64,000 nucleotides of DNA from a virus. Positions 60,410 through 64,000 of this stretch are shown piece by piece; position 1 is the first letter of the stretch; each line of letters starts with the position of its first letter. The notes beneath the pieces were generated by a model, which was not told the DNA's origin, made no database searches, and saw nothing but the letters and a program-made list of their open reading frames with translations. The position numbers and the translations under genes were made by a program. Where the stretch lies: positions 178,647-242,646 of IMG/VR virus record IMGVR_UViG_3300020477_001008. One strand, 5' to 3'.

Positions 60410-61390
60410 ATGAGTTTAAAACAAATTATTGAAACAGTTGGTATAGTTGGAATGGCGGCATTATTTTGCTGGTTCCTATTAATGAGTGCTACAAGTATGA
60501 ATAGAGCATACGCAGATGTAACAAACTCAGGTGCAACTACAAATACGCAAACAAATACTTCAGGTTCAAACACTACTATCTCAGGTGGTTATGCGGCTGA
60601 AACAACAAACACATATCAGGATGGCTCATCAAACAATACTACTACTAATAACGATACTACTAATACAACAAATAACAAATCAACTATTCCAGTACCAAGT
60701 GCAGGTGCTCCAAGTATGAGTGCTTACTCTCAAGATGTTTGTGCTGTTGGTAGATCAGGTGGTTTACAATTACCAGGTGTTGGTTTATCAGGTGGTAGTA
60801 CAGCAAGAGATATGAATTGTGAACGTATGAAGCTTTCTAAATTATTAAATGATTATGGTATGAAGGTTGCCGCGGTGGCAATACTCTGCCAAGACGAAAG
60901 AGTGTTTGAAGCAATGGAACAAGCAGGTACTCCTTGTCCGTTTGAAGGTCGAATTGGTAAAGATGCAAAAGCACAATGGGAAAAATACGATATTGAAAGA
61001 CCAGATTACGACAAGTATGTTGAGAAAATGGATGAACGTTTAGAAATAGATGAACGTATTATGAAAGAAGAAGGTGTACTTGAAGAAAACGAAACTTTAA
61101 AAGTAAACATAAAACAAATTGCAAAAGATAATAAAAAATTACAAAAAGAAATACAAAAGTTACAAAAAATGCAGGCAGAATTACTAGCGGCGGCTGAGGA
61201 AGAAGCATCTAAAACAGAAAAGATGATATTACCAAAGAAAAAGCCAGTAGTAGAAACAGTGAATCCAGAAGTGCATACTGATAATAATGATGAGCAGGCT
61301 TGGAATGAGCTTGATGATGAAGCTGTAGAAGATCCATCTGAAGTAATTGAGCCAGTAGCAGAGACAGAATACAATTCAGCAGGGAAGTAA
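60410..61390 (+). CDS. Secreted Asn/Thr-rich and coiled-coil protein
   Basis: 326 residues. Sec signal with hydrophobic core ~9-27 and cleavage site after RAYA (~35). Then an Asn/Thr/Ser-rich low-complexity stretch (TNTTNNKSTIPVPSAG), a Cys-containing globular middle (QDVCAVGRSG, LCQDERVFE, GTPCPFEG), a coiled coil (~215-265) and an acidic tail. The first of a three-gene operon. Looks like a surface or periplasmic structural protein, function unknown. Confidence 0.7.
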   Translation: MSLKQIIETVGIVGMAALFCWFLLMSATSMNRAYADVTNSGATTNTQTNTSGSNTTISGGYAAETTNTYQDGSSNNTTTNNDTTNTTNNKSTIPVPSAGAPSMSAYSQDVCAVGRSGGLQLPGVGLSGGSTARDMNCERMKLSKLLNDYGMKVAAVAILCQDERVFEAMEQAGTPCPFEGRIGKDAKAQWEKYDIERPDYDKYVEKMDERLEIDERIMKEEGVLEENETLKVNIKQIAKDNKKLQKEIQKLQKMQAELLAAAEEEASKTEKMILPKKKPVVETVNPEVHTDNNDEQAWNELDDEAVEDPSEVIEPVAETEYNSAGK

Positions 61391-61393
61391 TAG

Positions 61394-63247
61394 ATGAGAG
61401 TGTTTCTTTCAACACTCGTTATAACACTAGGACTGGTGTTATTTTCTACAAACGTGGGCGGTGAAACAGCAACGTCATCAAACTTGTTACCTCAAGGTTC
61501 AGGTTGTAGTCAAACTTATGATGATAATAGTGTAAGTGTACCAGGAGTAGGTTGTTCGGGTAGTGGAAAAAATTTATCAACAGGGGATACAACTAATCAA
61601 GGTTTTGATGTAAGATCAGGTACAGGATACGAATTTGGTACAAGTGGAACTCAAGATTTAGAATCAAATGGTAACATAACAATAGGCTCATCAGGTTCAC
61701 TAGAAAATCTTAATATCATAACAGAGAACGCCACAAGTCATACAACTACAACAGATAGTTTAGATGGTGGTGTTACACTAAAGTCAACCACAGAAACGCA
61801 GAACTGTGAATGGACAGGATCAAGTTATCAATGTGGACAAGCACGTTCAGGCAGAGACACATTCACAGTCAGAGTACAGATCAAAGATGCTAGTGGTAAC
61901 GTGTTGGCCACAGTAGAACAACAAAGGAACACAGATGCTGGTTATTATGGTAACTCAGCTGTACACGATGATACAGTAACTTATACAGGAGAAGGCTCAA
62001 GAAGCTGGGACTGGCAATGGACAGGTACAGATGGTAACAATCCAAATGCTACCAGCAGTAGGCAAGGACCAAACTTGTTAGGTGCGGCACTATATTTGAC
62101 ACTAGCAGACGTTAACTATACGCCAACGCCACCTATATCAGAAGAAACACAAGAAGAAATTAATGAAGCAAATGAAGCCATAGAAGAAGTAGAGGAAATT
62201 ATTGAAAATATTCCAATAGAAGAAATAGTAGAAGGTGTTGAAGAAGTTGCTATAGAAGAACCAACTGTTGAAGTAGCGGAACCTACAATAGAAGAACCAA
62301 CAGTAGAGATTGAACAACAAGCATTCCAAGAATCATTTGAAGAAAACTTTACAGCAATAATTGAAGAAGAAGGTTTAACAGAAACATTTGAACAAGCATT
62401 AGAAGAAGAAGGTATTACAGAAGAACAATTTTTTGAATCAGTAACAGAAATGGTTACAGAAGAATTTGCAACGCCTACAGAATCAGAACCTACTGTAGAA
62501 GAACCTACTGTAGAAGAAGAACCAGTAGTGGAAGAAAGTCCAGTAGTAGAAGAAACACCTACAGAAGAAGAAACAGTAAATACTAACGAAGAGTCAGTAG
62601 AAACAGAAACTGAGCCAACTACAGAAACAGAAGCGGAAACAACTGAAAGTGAGCCTAGTACTGAAACATCATCAGAACCTGAAACGTCAGAAACTGAAAC
62701 GGAAAGCACAGAGAGTGAGACCGAGTCTACAGAATCAGAAGAAGCTGAGACAACTGAACAAGAAGAGTCCACTGGTAATGAGGAAGAGTCAGTGGAAGAA
62801 GGTAACGAGGAAGCATCCACTGATGAACAAGATGGTGCAGATGGAAGTGTTGATACCGATAGTGTAGAATCAGCAGTTAGTGAAATTCAAGCTAAAGTAG
62901 AAAAAGTACTTAAAAAATTAGAATCAAAATTAAAAACAATTGATCAAAAATTAAAAGTTATATCAATTGTAACTTTACAAGGTATGGTTGAAGATCAACC
63001 TGATATGACAGAATATACTCAAACGCAATTTTATGATACAAGAAAAATGTCTGATAATCCAGATTGGTATGCAGAAGATCAATTATTAAATGCTTACAGT
63101 AGATCAATATATCAAAATATTACGTTAGCAGAGTATCAAACTAGCGATCCTGTGTTCCAACATACAGAATCGGTAAATAGAGTAAACGAAACAATAGGCC
63201 GATTAGAGGCTGAACTAGAGGTATTAAGAAATGAACTTAATGAATAA
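61394..63247 (+). CDS. Large secreted Glu/Thr-rich repetitive protein
   Basis: 617 residues. Sec signal (~1-23), then a Gly/Ser/Thr/Asn-rich beta domain (~25-245) with paired cysteines (GSGCSQTY, VGCSGSG, ETQNCEW, SYQCGQ). A ~260-residue acidic low-complexity segment follows, made of degenerate repeats such as EEPTVE and ETETE. A Lys-rich coiled coil (VEKVLKKLESKLKTIDQKL) and a final ~110-residue domain end the protein. The design resembles a secreted stalk linking two domains. Overlaps the next gene by 17 nt. Possible adhesin or envelope-spanning factor. Confidence 0.7.
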   Translation: MRVFLSTLVITLGLVLFSTNVGGETATSSNLLPQGSGCSQTYDDNSVSVPGVGCSGSGKNLSTGDTTNQGFDVRSGTGYEFGTSGTQDLESNGNITIGSSGSLENLNIITENATSHTTTTDSLDGGVTLKSTTETQNCEWTGSSYQCGQARSGRDTFTVRVQIKDASGNVLATVEQQRNTDAGYYGNSAVHDDTVTYTGEGSRSWDWQWTGTDGNNPNATSSRQGPNLLGAALYLTLADVNYTPTPPISEETQEEINEANEAIEEVEEIIENIPIEEIVEGVEEVAIEEPTVEVAEPTIEEPTVEIEQQAFQESFEENFTAIIEEEGLTETFEQALEEEGITEEQFFESVTEMVTEEFATPTESEPTVEEPTVEEEPVVEESPVVEETPTEEETVNTNEESVETETEPTTETEAETTESEPSTETSSEPETSETETESTESETESTESEEAETTEQEESTGNEEESVEEGNEEASTDEQDGADGSVDTDSVESAVSEIQAKVEKVLKKLESKLKTIDQKLKVISIVTLQGMVEDQPDMTEYTQTQFYDTRKMSDNPDWYAEDQLLNAYSRSIYQNITLAEYQTSDPVFQHTESVNRVNETIGRLEAELEVLRNELNE

Positions 63248-63584
63248 ATTAACTCAATGGGGATCTTTGATCGGAGTCATTTGTGCTATCGGTGGTGGAT
63301 TTTATGCTTGGGGTGAATTTAATACAAGATTATCATCAATTGAAAATAGCGGTAACGTTAACGAATTAAGAGTAGATATGGTTGACAGAATTACAGCTAT
63401 TGAAGATAAACTTGAAGCACAATCAGAATCAGATTTAGGATCTATCCAATCTGACATTAGTGCTATTAAAGAAGATTTATCTAAAGCATTAAAAGAAATC
63501 GAAATTGGCAAAAAAGTGGACGAACTTCAAGATACTAAAATTGAAGCAGTAAGATTAAAAGCAACAAATCCACTCGCAAACTAA
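63231..63584 (+). CDS. Single-span membrane protein with coiled coil
   Basis: 117 residues, one N-terminal helix (~9-27, WGSLIGVICAIGGGFYAWGE) then a coiled coil (RLSSIENSGNVNELRVDMVD...). Overlaps the previous gene by 17 nt; a second ATG at 63240 is possible. Likely part of the same envelope-associated structure as the two secreted proteins. Confidence 0.65.
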   Translation: MNLMNKLTQWGSLIGVICAIGGGFYAWGEFNTRLSSIENSGNVNELRVDMVDRITAIEDKLEAQSESDLGSIQSDISAIKEDLSKALKEIEIGKKVDELQDTKIEAVRLKATNPLAN

Positions 63585-63588
63585 ACTA

Positions 63589-63617
63589 TTGACAAAAACC
63601 AATTTGTACAATAGTAT
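63589..63617 (+). promoter_or_regulatory. Promoter for tRNA-Gly
   Basis: TTGACA (63589-63594), 17 nt, weak -10 TAGTAT (63612-63617), about 11 nt before tRNA-Gly at 63628. The -10 match is imperfect. Confidence 0.5.
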
Positions 63618-63627
63618 AGAAGTATAG

Positions 63628-63702
63628 GCGGGTGTAGCTCAGTGGTAGAGCGTCTCGTTGCCAACGAGAAGGTCAAGGGTTCGAACCCCTTTACCCGCTC
63701 CA
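63628..63702 (+). tRNA. tRNA-Gly (anticodon GCC)
   Basis: GCGGGTG pairs with TACCCGC (one G-U), discriminator T, encoded CCA. Anticodon loop TTGCCAA in stem TCTCG/CGAGA gives GCC, reading GGC and GGT. Confidence 0.95.
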
Positions 63703-63716
63703 GACAAAGGATTGAA

Positions 63717-64000
63717 ATGCAAGAAGAAAAATTTAAAAAATTCACTGGAATGGTCCAGCAAGAAATATACAGTGAGCCAGACTCAGAATTACATCAAAAA
63801 TTAATTGATGAAATATTTCCTGCTTTAGCACAAAGGCCAGATGGTCCAAAAAAGGATGAAAAAATTCTTGATATTGGTTGTGGACCAGGTTTAGTTATGG
63901 ACAAGTTAGTTGAACTAGGTTATAAAAAAGAAAATTTAGTTGGGCTTACAAAAGGTAAATCAGATATTCAAAGAGTAACAGAAAAAGGTTATCGTGTTGT
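63717..64000 (+). CDS. Class I SAM-dependent methyltransferase, 3' end outside the window
   Basis: Starts at ATG 63717 (MQEEKFKKFTGMVQQEIYSE) after an AAAGGA site; the frame runs open to the window end (94 codons seen). Contains motif I KILDIGCGPGLVMDKLVELG. The acceptor substrate cannot be told from this part. Follows tRNA-Gly closely and may share its promoter. Confidence 0.75.
   Translation, partial: MQEEKFKKFTGMVQQEIYSEPDSELHQKLIDEIFPALAQRPDGPKKDEKILDIGCGPGLVMDKLVELGYKKENLVGLTKGKSDIQRVTEKGYRV

Noticed and set aside
62116-62820. Long open frame on the minus strand opposite the Glu/Thr-rich gene.
   Set aside because: It is the complement of low-complexity GAA/ACA-rich sequence, giving a Ser/Val-rich shadow without a ribosome-binding site. 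The plus-strand gene is well supported.
60410-63247. Curli-type (CsgF/CsgG or curlin) genes, reported in some pelagiphages.
   Set aside because: The secreted proteins are Asn/Thr- and Glu/Thr-rich but lack recognisable curlin repeats or CsgG/CsgF motifs.
1-64000. Depletion of GCGC in addition to the two motifs.
   Set aside because: At least four GCGC occurrences were seen (near 5970, 37799, 44188 and 60264), so it is low but not absent, and low GC alone could explain much of it.
1-64000. CRISPR arrays or long direct repeats.
   Set aside because: None found. The only repeats are protein-coding ones: the two beta-repeats at 45.4-45.7 kb, the tandem radical SAM pair, and the Glu/Thr-rich region at 62.2-62.8 kb.
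1-64000. Use of an alternative genetic code, as in some large phages.
   Set aside because: TAA, TAG and TGA all end genes at operon-consistent positions (for example TAG at 4273, TGA at 2905), and no gene is split by a single in-frame stop.

Overview
The window looks like part of the genome of a large T4-like marine bacteriophage whose host is probably a low-GC alphaproteobacterium (SAR11-like). The DNA is AT-rich (roughly 30% G+C by eye). Genes are packed almost entirely on the + strand with start/stop overlaps. T4-type late promoter boxes (TAAATA) sit just upstream of many genes, and the window holds phage-type genes: an ATP-dependent DNA ligase, a DexA-like exonuclease, a holin-like protein, a repeat-containing structural protein, and many small proteins of unknown function. 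No terminase, portal, capsid or DNA polymerase gene lies in this window, so the phage assignment rests on context. All three stop codons are used normally.

Layout. 1-4.3 kb: end of a coiled-coil membrane protein with a candidate -1 frameshift site, then clpX, infC (IF-3), a bS21 homologue and two small genes, then tRNA-Val and tRNA-Asp. 4.4-9.8 kb: sufS, rplL (bL12), sufB, an ALDH7-like dehydrogenase and an Asp/Asn hydroxylase-like protein. 9.9-13.5 kb: separately promoted porin, Hsp20 and DnaK. 13.5-18.6 kb: a lipoprotein, an ExbB/ExbD-like membrane module, clpS, an SbmA/BacA-like transporter, an Nfu scaffold, a MIP18/DUF59 protein and clpP. 18.6-41.4 kb: a biosynthetic-looking island with thirteen radical SAM genes (nine with an N-terminal twitch-type Cys domain), a PLP-enzyme-like protein, a methyltransferase-like protein, a possible glycosyltransferase, ferredoxin-NADP reductase, SGNH-like and HAD-like enzymes, and tRNA-Glu. 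41.4-48.6 kb: DNA ligase, small phage genes, a 2OG oxygenase, a structural repeat protein, a holin-like protein, an exonuclease and a UV-damage endonuclease. 48.6-58.7 kb: a nucleotidyltransferase-HAD fusion and a run of proteins whose N-termini resemble the T4 capsid-targeting sequence. 58.7-64 kb: tRNA-Thr, tRNA-Asn, a [2Fe-2S] ferredoxin, a sulfotransferase-like protein, a DUF2061 protein, tRNA-Ala, a secreted/coiled-coil operon, tRNA-Gly and the start of a methyltransferase.

How the genes may work together (inference). SufS, SufB, Nfu and DUF59 could build Fe-S clusters, and ferredoxin plus ferredoxin reductase could reduce them, for the thirteen radical SAM enzymes. This would make a nearly self-contained phage radical-SAM system of unknown product. 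ClpX, ClpP and ClpS together with DnaK and Hsp20 form a phage proteostasis set. IF-3, bS21, bL12 and seven tRNAs form a translation set. This is notable because promoter spacing predicts that many mRNAs here are leaderless: the ATG lies exactly 6 nt after sigma70-type -10 boxes, or 5 or 8 nt after TAAATA boxes. Finally, CATG and GCWGC appear to be completely absent from the 64 kb, a strong restriction-avoidance signature.
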